Assembly (NCBI GenBank): GCA_023515745.1
Contig: JALECJ010000255.1
Coordinates: 506,001-570,000, forward strand
DNA: 64,000 nucleotides
Direction: 5' to 3'
Source of the DNA: Amoeboaphelidium protococcarum
Lineage: Eukaryota; Aphelidiomycota; Aphelidea
Part shown: positions 24,685 to 37,500 of the stretch, in pieces
How positions within the stretch are numbered: position 1 is the stretch's first letter
Layout: each line of letters begins with the position of its first letter
Position numbers and translations under genes: made by a program
The notes under the pieces: model-generated
Databases searched by the model: none
The model's input: only the letters and a program-made list of their open reading frames with translations
Told to the model about the DNA's origin: nothing

Positions 24685-25731
24685 ATGGATTAATAGCCAA
24701 AGGACGCGAATGAGCATTGTCCTGGACCATAGTCGGAGTAGGCGGGGAAGCAGGATGCGTGTGCTGGCTGTCCTAATCAGTAGATTTGTGCTACATTGCC
24801 AAAAGTGCCTAAAGAGGATCCATCGCTGCCACTGATAAGGGAAAGAATGCAGTAGATTAATCATAAGCTGTTAGTACTGAGCGGTAAAGGTGGTGTAGGC
24901 AAGAGTACTGTTAGCACATAGATTGCATTGTATCTCGCTGGAGATTTGGACGTGGAAATTGCTCTGGTCGACTTTGATCTGACTGGCCCATCGATACCGC
25001 GAATGGTTGGTCTTGAAAATGATCAACATGGAAGCGAGGAATAAAATGCAGATTCTATGTAAAATGATCATATACCGGATGATTAGAATGGGGATGATGC
25101 CGATCGCTTGATCCATGAAAGTGGAAGCGGATGGACTTCACATGTGTTATAGAATCACCCTAATCTATAAATGATCTCTACGGGCCTCATGCTACCACAG
25201 AAGGACACTCCTGTAATTTGGAGAGGTGCGCGTAAACACGAGATGATAACGCGATTCCTTAGAGATGTCAGCTGGGGTGATCTGGATTTTCTGATATGTG
25301 ATCTACCTCCTGGTACATCTGATGAACATCTGTCGGTCACGAAATACTTGCCCGATGCGCAAGCAGTATTAGTAACGACTCCATAAGAAATGTCCTTGTA
25401 GGATGTGAGAAAAGAGATAAACTTTTGTCGTAAAGTTGGTATTCAGATCATCGGAGTGGTGGAGAATATGTCTGGATTTGTATGTCCATCCTGCGGTGGT
25501 GAAAGCGATGTACTTCCGCGAGGTGGTAATAATAGTAAACACGGCAAGAGGAATACTGTGGAGTAGCTGTGTCAAGAGATGGATATATCGTACCTTGGCT
25601 CCATCCCGCTGGATCCTCGAGTAGTCTAACTATCAGAACGCGGTGGCTGCATGTCTGATGAGTATCCTGATAGTGTGTGGTCCAAGCAGTTTGATGCGAT
25701 AATGACTAATATTCTAAACACGTTGAATTGA
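24685..25731 (+). CDS. NUBP1: Cytosolic Fe-S cluster assembly scaffold NBP35/NUBP1
   Basis: P-loop scaffold of the cytosolic iron-sulfur assembly machinery, working with CFD1/NUBP2. 348 residues, intronless. The N-terminal four-Cys ferredoxin-like motif unique to NBP35 is present (HCPGPQ..., then CAGCPNQQIC). The deviant Walker [11 protein letters not shown] is near residue 66, then [26 protein letters not shown], and the CPSC (CxxC) near residue 267 that holds the bridging cluster. One Gln of the CPNQQ motif is TAG. Confidence 0.94.
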
Positions 25732-25812
25732 TTAAAGTGTAAAGTTTCAAGGAAATTATCAATTCATTCAATGTACAATTAGTTAGTAGATTCTTCTTGA
25801 TGCGTTTGCTAT

Positions 25813-26466
25813 TCATTTACGCTTATCTTGTTAATCCACATTGTCTTTATTCAGTTGAGCCATGAAATCGCTCAGCCCCGTCTGACCACTGAGAAGTCCT
25901 TGCATGGCTGACTGTGACTCTCTCACCTCTTTCACCTACTCTTGGTCCATATTCTCCATCAATTTCGGGGTCAAGAACATCAGGCCACCGCTGATGACCA
26001 ACATTATAACCATCGGATTACTCAATATAGATAATACATTGAAAGACTGACGCGGCAGAACATAATCGACAGGTGATCCAAGTGGCTTTAAGACGATAGG
26101 CGTGGTCAATGCTGGAATGTCATAGCCTTGTGGAACTTGATAGTATACACTAGGATTTAGTGCGTAATACTTGATCGCGCCACCATCTTCTCCAACAACT
26201 ACTTTTAGCATTGGGAACCGTAAGCGAATAGATTCAACTTTCAGAGTATAAATACCACTTGGTACTTGCTTCTTAATCAGAACGCGGCCATCTGGTGCGA
26301 TACTACCTGCCTATTTTCCATTTAAACTGATATATGCATCTTGCAGAATACTCTTATCTAAATTGTCAGCTACTTCAACTCTAATATTAAGTCCTCCGTT
26401 TGCAGCAACAGCGATGCCGATAAAAAATATAACACTATATATTAGTCGAGTAAGTTTAAGCATCAT
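25813..26466 (-). CDS. EMC7: ER membrane protein complex subunit 7
   Basis: Lumenal/membrane subunit of the ER membrane protein insertase EMC. 217 residues, intronless. A signal peptide (about 1-22) is followed by a beta-sandwich domain (LNIRVEVAD...GRVLIKKQVPSGIYTLKVES) and a hydrophobic helix near the C-terminus (NPMVIMLVISGGLMFLTPKL), ending in a short cytosolic tail. The order and spacing match EMC7 (formerly DUF2012). Six codons before the TGA stop is a TAA, so the tail QQDKRK may lie beyond an ancestral stop. Confidence 0.88.
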
Positions 26467-27193
26467 AAAAGCACCACTTTGATGTAATACAATAGCCGTC
26501 TCAAATGTCTCTTCTTGTTAGATCACCGAAAGAGAGAAGAAACCGAGCGAGGTCTTTGCCTTAGCGATAGATTTTCTCTCTGCGTTCATCGACTTACTGT
26601 AGTTATCCGGATCGTAAAAAGAACTACAATTACGCGAAGAAGAACCGCATGAATTACTGTCGCTCTCTTTACTGCCGACGGATTTGGATAGCGCTCATAT
26701 TTTGCTCAGGTGAGGGCATGCATGCAAGTACGTTACGCGTATATTAAATGAACTACATAGTGGGTATTTTATGGAGACTCTAATCTTGGAAAATACGAAG
26801 ATTTTGAGATTCATGGTCCTATTATCCCACTGATGGCTATACTCTTGTTTGGTTGAATAGTTATGGAGGACGGTTGTGTGAACTAAGAGTGGATGATCAT
26901 AGAAGCTTTGTGAACAAGGAATTGATCAACCGCTTTCTAACGCACGAGCGGGTGAATTCAACCGGCTGTCAGTTCGCTCTGAAACAACACCAACTTGACT
27001 CTACCTGTACCATCAACTATCTCAGTGGAAGCTATTGTGATATTAAATGCAACATTAATCGCTCTTCTCGTTCGGTAGACCGGAAGGAATCTTCGTCCTG
27101 TGTAAGAATCTCTTGATCCACCTGACTTACAGTAACTCTACTCTTTAATATAGTTTGTCTATCTTGTAAACAGTATTGTTATTTGTTATTACT
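26467..27193. other. Unresolved stretch with coding-like fragments
   Basis: Two fragments look translated on the + strand. At about 26510-26700 a frame reads EVFALAIDFLSAFIDLLQLS and continues to a GTGAGG donor; a 51-nt intron to about 26760 would extend it to ...GYFMETLILENTKIL before TGA. I found no in-frame ATG. At about 26820-27116 another frame (WLNSYGGRLCEL..., six Cys) ends at TGA. Neither resembles a family I know. Confidence 0.3.
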
Positions 27194-27679
27194 ATGACGA
27201 GCTCTTATCTAATGGATTGTGTAAATGCTTCCACTCTGATTATTGCTCTGAGAAACTTGCTTGTAACTTTGGGCATTGAGATCTCCTCTGGCTCTACCTT
27301 CAACATTACTCAGTATTGTAAGCATGCTGATTGTAACTATACTATTAACAAATGGAAGGGCCAAATGGCGGCGATTCACGAGGCCACCATACAAAAGTTT
27401 GGTCTAAAGAAGGATTTTATGGTGGATTATGAAACTCAAACTACGACCGCTCGGGTGGATGAGTTATATTTTATACTCCACAGAAGCGAGCGCGTCGCCT
27501 GGTTGGAGACCGAACTTCTCAAAATGTTGGAGACGTAGAAGGAAGAACGCACAGACGCGTCTGCTATCTTAAAGCAGACTGCCTGCCATCCACGGGTTTC
27601 TAACGTATAACGGATCCTCGGTGGAATCAGCAATGCAAAGGACTCTCCTGGTGGTACGCACATCCTGAGTCCGTCCTGA
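27194..27679 (+). CDS. Hypothetical protein, 161 residues
   Basis: Open frame from ATG 27194 to TGA with one TAG and one TAA codon in its last third. An N-terminal hydrophobic stretch (LIIALRNLLVTLGIEI) is not a clean signal peptide. The middle (YTINKWKGQMAAIHEATIQKFG) and the segment RVDELYFILHRSERVAWLETELLKMLE look helical and coding-like. I do not recognise the family. The frame is long enough, and its composition balanced enough, to be a real gene. Confidence 0.55.
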
Positions 27680-28528
27680 TGTCGGCTTTAGTGAGTTCTT
27701 TCTAATCAGTATCAGTGTAAATTATAATGTCATCTAAATGGCTAGGCCGTCACAACAATGTAAGACAATCTGAATCCAATGTTGCGTGGAAAAAAATTCA
27801 TGGATTATAAATTGTCCTTCTAAATGTTTAAATAGTTCCCCTTTAAAGCTGGGTTAAAGGAGCTTGTTTTATGCTATAATTTCATCAAGAACATAAGTGC
27901 TAATGCAATATTTGATGTTGATAGATTTATTTAATAGGATATGGTAATAGATCTTAAGATTAACGTGTTCTATTCCTGGATTTGTTAACGTGTTCTTCTA
28001 GTGCAATCTTTGCCTAAGGCAGTAAAGATATTATGTTCTGCTTTATCTTAATACTAGTCTGATCACTGATCTTATAAACAAATCAATAATTTTTTATCTT
28101 ATGTCTAGTCTTTCTAGTTGTTATTATTACATCTTCATCACAATTTTCATGATAGTCTTAAGTGTGCTCAGAGTTGTCGTTGAGAGCAGGTTAATCAAGG
28201 AGAGGAGAGGAGCTCTAAAGACTTTTCCTTGCCGCGATCGGCCCCTGAAAATAAAATCAAAAAATATTTCTCTTCAACGTCTTTCACTTGTTAAGCGTCA
28301 ACTCTCTCTTTTTGTGTGTTTTACGCACTCTTTTGTGTACTCTCCTCTCCTCCCCTCTCAAGTGTGGCTATTGCAATATACTGACTGTGTGTATTTGGCA
28401 CTCTATTATTTGCTACTTTGAGTTATTATTATATCTGACTGGTAAATTCCATTTTATCTTTGGTGATATTGATTGAATATAAATATACTGGATACATACA
28501 GAGCATATACATATAAATAGTCAGTCAC
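27680..28528. other. Long intergenic region, nothing recognised
   Basis: AT-rich, no frame longer than about 100 codons that looks coding. It has runs such as CTCTCCTCTCCTCCCCTCTC near 28343. It precedes the PHD-SET gene and probably holds its promoter. Confidence 0.5.
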
Positions 28529-31144
28529 ATGAGTCGTACTAATAGTCCTGCAGATGATGGCATAATTCGCTGTGTCTGTGGATACACTACAGATGATGGA
28601 TTCACCATTTAATGTGACAAGTGCCTGGTGTGGCAGCATGCCATATGCGTCAATATCCGCAAGAATGGTGTGCCTGAAGTGTATCTGTGCGAACGCTGTG
28701 ATCCTGCTGTCGGTCGAGGTGATCGTATAATCGACTACCAGATGGCTAGGGAGCTATAACGGAAGAAGCGTCTGAAGTAGAAGAAGAAGAAAGGTGGCCG
28801 TGGTGGTAGGAAGTCATCCACAGCTTCTGGTGGTTATACTAATAACAATAACAATTCAAATAATGCCAGGTCTAAACGGAGTGTTAGTGAAGAGTCTCTT
28901 GATGATGATTCTGATGATGATTATTTCGACTTGGCTGAGGATTACATTCCAGTGAGTCGGAATATCATTCCAGATGGAGATTTTCAATTTGGTGATTTGT
29001 CTTCTTTAGCCTAGCTCAGTGCTGAAGATTATTCTCAAGTGTTGACTTAAATAGACTCTGTGAAGTTGTCTGTTGAGAAGATTGTGGATAGTAGGAGTTC
29101 TAACAGAGCTGCTCTGGTTCTTAGTGGTAAAGTTGATTCTGAACAGCCTGTTGCGGAATTGAAGGCATCCTTGATAAAGATGGACGATGATAACTAATTA
29201 CTCGTTAATGAGAGGTTTGTATTCAGAGTCTCTGAGGATCTACTCTTGGATTGTCGAAGATTTGGTAATGAAGCCAGATTTGTCAGGTATTCTTGTAGAC
29301 CAAATTGTTAGCTCAAGTCTCATATTATTGATGATTCTAATGCTGGCATGGATGCGACTGACTCTTAACATCTTAAATCTTCATAGTAGACATCAGGTTC
29401 GGAGCAGAGAATGGAAGACTCAATGTCAACAGAGAAGGACATCAATGAAGGAGTTGACAGCTCTGGTTAATAAATGACAGAAGAAAAAGACTTAGGCCAT
29501 GCTGATGATGTTTAATAATCTCAAAGTGTTGAACCATCGACAGCTGATAAGAAGAGAGAAGGGCCTCACTTTGCCTTTCTTCTCATTGCTTAAAGAAGTT
29601 TGGAAAATGAAGAGTTGACCGTGCCTTACTATGGAACTCTATCCGGTATGGATGTTTGTATGGATTGTGCTTGCGCTGATGAGCGGACATGTTATTTTAA
29701 TCCAAGCTTGCAGTATGACGATGATTAATATGCTGATCCTCAGTACGCACAAGATTCTCTTTAGATTGATCAAAATGAAAAGACTGCCTCTCAATTTGAT
29801 GACAACCAAATGGCTTTGGATGATAATCAAGAAAATGGCCATGGTGATTAGCAGTCATTTCCTGATCAAGTTCCACAGTCTGGTAATACATTACCACCCC
29901 ATGATCAAGAGCCTTAGTAAGAAGTTAAACAGCCTAAAAAGCGTGGGCGTAAAAAGACTAGCGAGCTGAAAGCATTGGCCTTGGAACAGAACAAAAATAA
30001 TTTAGATCAAGGCAACGTGAATGACAGGTCTAGTCCATAGTCTGCCACTAATGCAACCACCTCGTTTAATGATGATCTTCTCAATAAGCCTCTCAAGGTT
30101 TTGTCTCGTGAAGAGAAGAAGTTGAGAGAGGAGATTCTTCGGTTTGCGCGCATGGAAGAGGAGTAGTAGAAAAAGAAGCAATAGTCTTAACAGTAGCAAT
30201 CGTCTCACTTCTCTCAATCTGGCTCTTATCAGAATGAAGATCCTACTGGTAGACGCTATGAATCTCCATCGCCTGCCCTGTCATCTGTTGGCCTCATGTC
30301 ACCTCTTCAGTCTCCGCGATCTTCAAGTCCCAAGAAGGATATTGACGGTATGATTGAATTCAAACCATCTAGAAAGGGCTCGTATTATATGAAGAAGGCT
30401 TGGATTCGAAATTACCAGTTGAGAATGAGTCAATTGTCACTCTCGTCTGATCATGATGGTAATTCCGTGTAGACGTCTATCGTGAGTTCTGGAATGGTTA
30501 TTAGTGATGATGGTGAGGGTCTGAATGCTAACAAGTCATAGGCACAAAAGATAGAAACTCTTCGGTCTCCCACTCCTCCAAGTGAGATTGTCGTTACTTA
30601 GACTCAAGTTTCTATCGCCAGTTAAGTTGATAGTCATAAGCATGATAAAGTCGATAGAATGTCGGCAGAGAGTGTGATGACACAAGGAAGTGGTGGTAGT
30701 CAGAGTGTTAGTTCTAGCATTCCGTAAAAGAGAAATTACAGCGATCTCACTGTTGAAGTGTCAGCCCGATCAAGTGCTGCAGATGATCAGCTGGGCGGCG
30801 ATGGTGCGTTAACTTCTGCCGAGCCATTAACTGCTGCATCCACTACCACTACTACTAGAATATCTCTCACTGATTATAAAAAGAAGCGAAAGATTGGCCA
30901 ATCCACCACGAGTGACTTGAAATCTCAAGAATCTCTGGCTAATACTGCAACTTTGACTCCTACATTGCTCACCGATGCTCCTCTTCCATCTCCACTTGCT
31001 GAGAGTAAACAAGAACAAGTTGCGGAGGTGAAGTCTTTGGATGCTACGCTTTCGAGGGGTATAATCTAGAATCCATCTGTCATCTCTGATTCTGCCTCTA
31101 ACAATATTGATAATATTAACAGTAATAATAATGATAAAACGTGA
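28529..31144 (+). CDS. PHD-SET chromatin protein, SET3/KMT2E-like
   Basis: Chromatin reader of the SET3/UpSET/MLL5 type, usually part of a histone deacetylase complex. 871 residues, intronless. The PHD finger is at about 15-60 ([28 protein letters not shown]...CERC). A basic stretch and a SET domain follow (about 225-380): VFRVSEDLLLDCRRFGNEARF, then RYSCRPNC, FLLIAQRSLENEELTVPYYG and a post-SET-like cluster CMDCACADERTC. In this family the SET domain is usually catalytically weak. The rest is low-complexity, rich in Ser, Gln and Asp. Many Gln are TAA/TAG. Confidence 0.9.
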
Positions 31145-31264
31145 ATATAAATAGCAATAATATGTTTGTATCAATTTTACTTCAACTTCAAGACCAAGTT
31201 AAATTCATTCACTATCACAGTCACAGCCATTAAAAGATAAAGCTATAGCAAGACAGAATCTTAA

Positions 31265-32488
31265 TCAAGCCAAGAAAATCTTCTTTATCTTGCTGGCAGA
31301 CAGCCATTCTCCAGTTTATGGATCTTTTATTTTCCCATCATGTCCACCTTCACGTCTGGACTTATCTTTCATCTCTTCAATGGCACCTTTGCAATAGACA
31401 TTACCATTCTCAAGTACCATTGGCGGATTGTCTTCGTCCATTATAACATTCCACACGCGGCACACGATGCAACTTGTAGTGTGATGACTCAGAGGAACCT
31501 TCTCAGCCAAAATATTGAACGGAAAGTTGCACACAGGACAGTTGGGATTAAGATCTGACACGAGGCGCGTTTGACTGTTAGAGTTGGAACTTTAATTACT
31601 ATACTGCAGCGAGTTCATACAGCTTGGATTCTTCAATGCAATCAGGCCACCCTGCATGACAATCTCAAGCAGAGTATGAGAAGTGAGCTGATTCAAATTA
31701 TAATTCTCCTACTTGAACTATTACACAAGCTGGACCCAATTATCTTAACTAAACTATTTCTTGTACTATGAAGGTAGATGCTTTTATTCGGAGAGTACGA
31801 GCAGAGTCATCAACTTTTGCACCTCTTTCCCCATCTGGCCACTGGAATATTAATTCAGGTACTTGCGAGCGTACTGTATGGCTCCAAGATAATCTTTAGC
31901 CTTCACCAACTCAATATATTCCTGCTTGCGAAGATTAAACTCAAAATCTGAATTACTCTTCTTCAAGTGACTCTTATTCTCCACGCACCACTGCAGGGCT
32001 TCGGTACATGAGCGATTACGCAGCGACTCTTCAATCTTACGAGTGGATGCAAACAGCTCCACATCAACATACTCCTACACCTGATAATGATTAGTCAGAG
32101 CATCTGCAGCATCAAAATAGCCTTTACGCAGCAGATAATCTACCAGAATTCTAATCAACCGAGTACGAGTCCACTGCTGATACACTTCATCATCCATAGA
32201 CTACACCTCTGTAATCTGTGTCAAGTGCTTGGACCGAATCTGTACACGCTTTATAAACTTTTACTCTTCAGCCTAGCATTCAGACAACTTGCGCTTCAAA
32301 GTCTTTAAACGGGATATAGCGGAATCTATGCCATCCTGAGTGTTTGGAATATTCTACTACAGATAGCTCATCTCCTTGTCCAACAGTTTTCTAGTGTTTC
32401 TAAACGTCTTGTGCAACTGCTCAGCAGGAACCTTCATTAACGGCTACTCCAAGTACAGAATGTTATCAATATTTACTTTCTTATCCAT
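31265..32488 (-). CDS. MAEA: GID/CTLH E3 ligase subunit MAEA (Gid9/Fyv10)
   Basis: RING-like subunit of the GID/CTLH ubiquitin ligase. 407 residues, intronless. A coiled N-terminal half is followed by a LisH motif (TRTRLIRILVDYLLRKGYFDA, about 100-130) and CTLH/CRA segments (SCTEALQWCVENKSHLKKSN, EYIELVKAKDYLGAIQYARKYL). The C-terminal degenerate RING has CPVC near 317, HHTTSCIVC and then NPPMVLENGNVYC, the conserved end of MAEA/Fyv10. The E2 at 23.9-24.5 kb is a possible type of partner, but that is only inference. Confidence 0.9.
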
Positions 32489-32925
32489 ATTATTATTGAC
32501 TATCTCTTGTATTAGAATTTTAAACTTTAAAGCAGTTCAAGTCAACACTGTTAGTTTGAATGTTACAGGAAAGTGAGGAATGAGTGTCGAAATGGGAATG
32601 AACGCCTTTAAAGATCAAAAACATTCAAAAGTGAAACATCATGGGATTTGGCTATGAAGAGTCACCAGAGACTCCAGGTCGATTTAGTAAACAAAGTTTT
32701 CAAATGTAACACGGAAATATTCAGTTACTGGAGCTACCCTGGACAACGAGATATTATAACAATACTTCTATCCACCATATAAGGGGCACTCACAGCTCCT
32801 TAACAATTTTTTAACATTTTCATCGAGACATTACATGCACACATCTCTTCCACTTGTAAAAACGCGCAAATTCTTAAAAATCAAAAGAAATAGCCATATA
32901 TCTAAATACAAAATATATAGCAAGT
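32489..32925. other. Divergent intergenic region MAEA - SET
   Basis: 437 bp between two divergent starts; AT-rich, no coding-like frame seen. It must contain both promoters. Confidence 0.5.
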
Positions 32926-33747
32926 ATGAGCATGTCAATCAATGAGCTGGAGTAGACCGTGTCTAATGTCTTTGATACTCTGTTAGAGTTTGAAGACTAA
33001 TTAGATGAGATCAACGTGGAGTACGCTGAAGAAATGACCAAATTGCAATATCAATACGATGTGAAACGCCAGCCGGTGTTTACGAAGCGCGACAGTCTGT
33101 TGGAGAAGATTCCGCATTTCTGGCCAATCGCCTTGCAGAATCATTCAGTGCTGAGCGTGTTGGCCGCCTCCGAGCATGACGAAGAGTTGTTGGATGTTAT
33201 TGAAGGTGTTCGTGTAACGCGTCCTACTGCTTCTGCTGAGTCAACTTCTGCCTCTTCCGCTTCTGCTGATGTCCACAACTAGTATCTGCTGACCATCAAG
33301 TTCAAGAAGGACAATCAGTATGTGAAGTCAGAGTCCATCACCAAGTGCGTCACTGTCATTGATGAGGAGAATGGTTTCATTGAGAATATTGACGCGATTG
33401 AGTGGACTGAAGTTGGTTTGAAGACTTTTAACATCACCCCTTCTACTTCTTCATCCTCTTCTTCGGCAGCTGGTGGTGTCTAGTCAACTTTCAAGTCCAC
33501 TTAGGAGATTCAAGAGTCTGGTGCTGATGATAGCATCAGCTTGGTCAACCTGTTGCAAGGTTGTGGAAATGGAATCTGTGAAGTTGCCGCCCTGATCTGT
33601 TGTGATCTCTATCCTCATGCCGTGTCTTACTATTAGGGCCCAGAAGAGGATGATGATGATGAAGATTATGAGGATTACGATGAAGAGGACTTTGAAGAGT
33701 TGGAGCCAATCGATGAGGAAGATGAAGAGGACCAGCCTGAGAAGTGA
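32926..33747 (+). CDS. SET: SET/TAF-I histone chaperone (NAP1 family)
   Basis: Histone chaperone of the NAP superfamily, SET/Vps75 branch. 273 residues, intronless. A dimerising helix (INELEQTVSNVFDTLLEFED...) leads into RQPVFTKRDSLLEKIPHFWP and ALQNH, the most conserved block of SET proteins, followed by the earmuff domain (FKKDNQYVKSESITK...IEWTE). The C-terminal 45 residues are almost all Asp/Glu, as expected. The domain contains a Ser/Ala insertion near residues 100-115. Confidence 0.92.
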
Positions 33748-33850
33748 AAGTGATCCGTAGCATGAATTTCATAATATAAATATCCTTTTTGCATACATCT
33801 TGATTCAATACTCGTATGGTTAAAACTTATTTTTTTTTCCAAATATTAGA

Positions 33851-34171
33851 TCAACTTAATCCCCAACGGTAGAGAAGAAGCAATACTATGCAACCGGCAA
33901 TGACTAGACCGAGTACTATGGCGTCCTTCTTCTTTTTAACACCAATTTTATTTAAAAGAGAATTTATCTGAGGGACTCGGGTGAGAACATTGTCATTTAA
34001 ACGCGATCGCTGACCAAGCAAACGGTCTCGCTGGCCATGTAGAGACTGCTAAGCACTGAATGCCATTTCCAGAACCTCGTCCACTTAAGAGTTGGCGCCA
34101 TCCACCTTTCTTCGCTCATTCTGCACTTGCTGCATTCCAAAAGATCCTCTATCCTGCCCATTGGGAAACAT
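33851..34171 (-). CDS. Short Golgi Qb-SNARE, GOSR1/GOS28-like
   Basis: 106-residue tail-anchored SNARE of ER-Golgi transport. The SNARE motif (VDEVLEMAFSAQQSLHGQRD..., with the expected central Gln) is followed by RVPQINSLLNKIGVKKKKDA and a C-terminal anchor (IVLGLVIAGCIVLLLLYRWG), which match the end of GOS28. GOS28 is normally about 230-250 residues; the N-terminal Habc bundle is absent here. An upstream exon spliced in is possible (the + strand region 34180-34480 holds short open stretches on this strand), but I found no Habc-like sequence. Confidence 0.8.
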
Positions 34172-34521
34172 AATGATTTACAAATGTATCTACCTACGCC
34201 TGAGACCGAAATGTACCAGCAATTGATAGTAAACGATCACTTGGCTTTATTATTCATATGAAAGGAAAGGGGGACATTTTATCGCGCCAATTGTTTCAGC
34301 AGCTGTTCTTTCCAGTTGCCTTTCTTACGCGCGCAGTCAGACACTCGGCGCAATGCTTCCGTTCTCAGTGTTAGCCTGACGTTTGACCATAGCGCGCCGT
34401 CATTGCCGTTTCACTCTCGTTTCAGAATTGCCCAAAGTTTTCATTCATTCACAGTTCTTTGTTGTTAAAAGTATTTTATTGTCTTCTTGTAGGAACAGAG
34501 AATAAATACAAATTATTCACT
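34172..34521. other. Divergent intergenic region, GOSR1-like - CYFIP
   Basis: 350 bp. On the minus strand about 34290-34430 reads coding-like (LRRVSDCARKKGNWKEQLLK) in one frame, without a start. It could be an upstream exon of the short SNARE or chance. Nothing else seen. Confidence 0.3.
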
Positions 34522-37500
34522 ATGAATAATCTTAATGTTGCCTTGAGTAATACAGAAAATATCAAGTACAATCTGAACAGACTTCAGTCTGTGGAAAAGT
34601 CTTATCCTGTGTCTAGTCCGAAATAGTTTAATGTTCTGTTTGAAAGTGTCCAGAGTGGGAGTCTGTGTGATGATAAGCTGTTTTCTATAGCTTTTGCCTA
34701 GACTGTTCAGTTTAAAGAGACTCAGTTCATAAATAAGTTGGAAGAGAGTATGCATGTCGGTAGAGTCATCGTTGCAATGCTGTACTCTTACCGTGGAGTC
34801 TCTAGAGGAATCCCTTAGGCGTAGAACCAGGAACAGGCCAACAGAACTGATATGTACAAGGCTGCTTACGATGTCTTGAAGCCAGAGATTCGCAAGATGA
34901 AAGATTTGAGTACCTATTGTGATGAATGTGTCAATCTTATCACAACTACTGTGCGTTCAATGGCCCCAGAGTTTTACGTTGTGAAAGATTCAGTTGTCTA
35001 GATGGCTGCCAGTGGATCAAGTGCGTCAGCCATTCAGAAGATTGTTGGTGAAGGCCGTGAATTTAAAGAGGCGGCTCCTAGTTCCGACTTTATGACTGCC
35101 ATGGCCCAGATGCTGGATCTTGTCATGGTGATTGATCTGCTGAAGAATAGTAAGGCATCGTTGAATAATGACTTTAGTATCTACAAGCGTACGCAATCCA
35201 ATTTGAAGAATCTGACAGGTGAGATGGAAGATGAGACTATGGAAAATCATTTACTGCATGCTTTTCTTGGCAGTTAGAATGTATTCAGTTAGCGCTTGAA
35301 AGACAAGTTGATTAAGGAGGCTCCCGGATTTGAGGATTTGATCGTTGATCTTGTGAACTTCTGTGCCACATCGTTTGAGAATAAGCAGTGGGTAAAACCA
35401 TCTGATAAATGGATGCTCTTAAAGTGTATTGTCTATGGTTTATGGCTGATCGATTTTGGTGGAGATGAGGGTGATGTTACTAAGCGCAAGAGATTGAGAA
35501 TTGACAGAATGCAGAAAATTATCAAGGCCAATCCCGTGGTGCCTTTCTTTGGTGATCTAAGTATGGTTCTGGCTTCATTCTTTGTGAAAACTCCTAGATT
35601 GGCTTCTTTGAAGTTTGAACATGACCCCAATGATGCGATTCTGGTTAGTTCTTACAGTCTATTGAATTAGATCGACTCTATCCGGTCAACATATTTTGAC
35701 TTTGTTATACAACTTAAAGCTACGTAGTCTCAAGTTTTGGCTTGTCAGACACAAATGAGAGTATTTCCTGAGTCTGAAGTTCATTCTATCTATTCGCTGG
35801 CTCTGAAAGGAGTTTAATTGATGTCAGACTGGACATCTAAAGTCTTGGAGTAGAGTGCTTGGAAGTTTGCGAATCCAGTGAGCGCAGCATCTAATAAAAG
35901 TATTCCAGAAGATGCTTCTCTATATGAGTTGGCCGTGCGTTACAACTACAGCGTCGAGGAGAGATGTGCCCTGGTCGAGTGTATTGGGATGATTAAGTCT
36001 CTGGCTGGTATGTTTTTGGAATAATCATCTGGTGTATCATTTACCGAGTGCATTTACAAGCATGTCTACTTGTCCATCCAATCATTTATTAGGACGACAC
36101 TAAAAGACATGGTTCAGCACTTGTAAAAGAAGAAGAAACCTTCTTTGAATATTTTGTAGTCTTTATATAGCATCTTGAATGATCGTTTCGATCAAGATGT
36201 TCTGGAAGAGGGCGTTAAGAAGCCTTCTCCACTTCCTCAGACCGGTGGAGTGTCGCAGCTTGGAAATCAGATGCCTTCATTTGTTGTTGGAGGTCTGAAT
36301 GGTAAAATGCTTGTGGCATCTCTCACTTAAATCCATTATGTGAGCAGTCTTCTGGAATCTCTAATCAATGAAAGATCCAAGGGGATGCAAGGTGGTTTCC
36401 TGAAGGAAAAGGATTTCAAGGATCAGCATGTACAGGATGTTTCTGATTTTGTCAGTAGAACCCACTCCTTTGCTCCAATGCTTAATTTTGACTAATGTGT
36501 TTTGGAATGCTCTGACATGTCCGAGCTGTGGTACAAAGAGTTTTACTTGGAAGTGACGAAATAGATTCAGTTTCCTATTGAAATGTCTCTCCCTTGGATA
36601 CTGGCCGAGACTGTGCTCGATAGTGAAAGTCCTGATCTTGTGGAATATCTCATGTATCCCCTTGAGATATATAACGATGCTGCCAACCGTGCGTTGCATC
36701 ATTTGCGCTCTAGATTTCTGTATGATGAGCTGGAGGCCGAGTTGAATCTGTGCTTTGATTAGTTTATATGGAAAATGGCACAGAAAGTGTTCACTCATTT
36801 CAAGATTGAGGCCTCGTCCCTGCTACTCGATACTGCTTTCAAAAAGGCCGCCTCAGACAAATTGATGGCTGTCGATGATCGCTTCGATTTTGTGGATATT
36901 CCATATGGAACAGTTTTGTAGTAGAAAACTTTCCAGTTGCTTGGCCGTCATATTAATATTTCAAAGTTAGTGGCTTAGCATTGTGAGATTCATTTGAGAT
37001 AGAGCTTAGATGTTGCTGTGTCTAGATATGAAGCATCTGAATTTTGCAGCGTCATCGAGTTGGAGCGTCTTATTCAGCATAACAAGTACACTCATAAGCT
37101 GTTGAGCTAATTTATGGTGCTGGAGCCGTTTGAGAGTTTTATGGCAGAGGTGGATGAAGAGACTAGTCTTGTCACTTTTAATGGCCGTATTGTTGCTCAT
37201 TCGATTCAGGAGCTTTTGAATGACTTTACAACAAACTACTGTTATAATTCCTTCACTGGTCGCTTTGTTCGAACTCCTCTGTCTGTAGCTTCCGAGAGTC
37301 AGCGTCCTCCCCTTCCAAAGACATTACCGATGTATTTGTGTGGTTCCAAGCAATTATTCTAGGCTCATAATGCAATCTGCCAGTTGTATAAAGATTTTAT
37401 TGGTGTACCTCACTTTGAAGCTCTGTATAGAATAATTGGCGCCAAGCATTTGGGAGTCATTGTCGGAGAGATGGCTCGTAGTACTGATTTAATACTAAAG

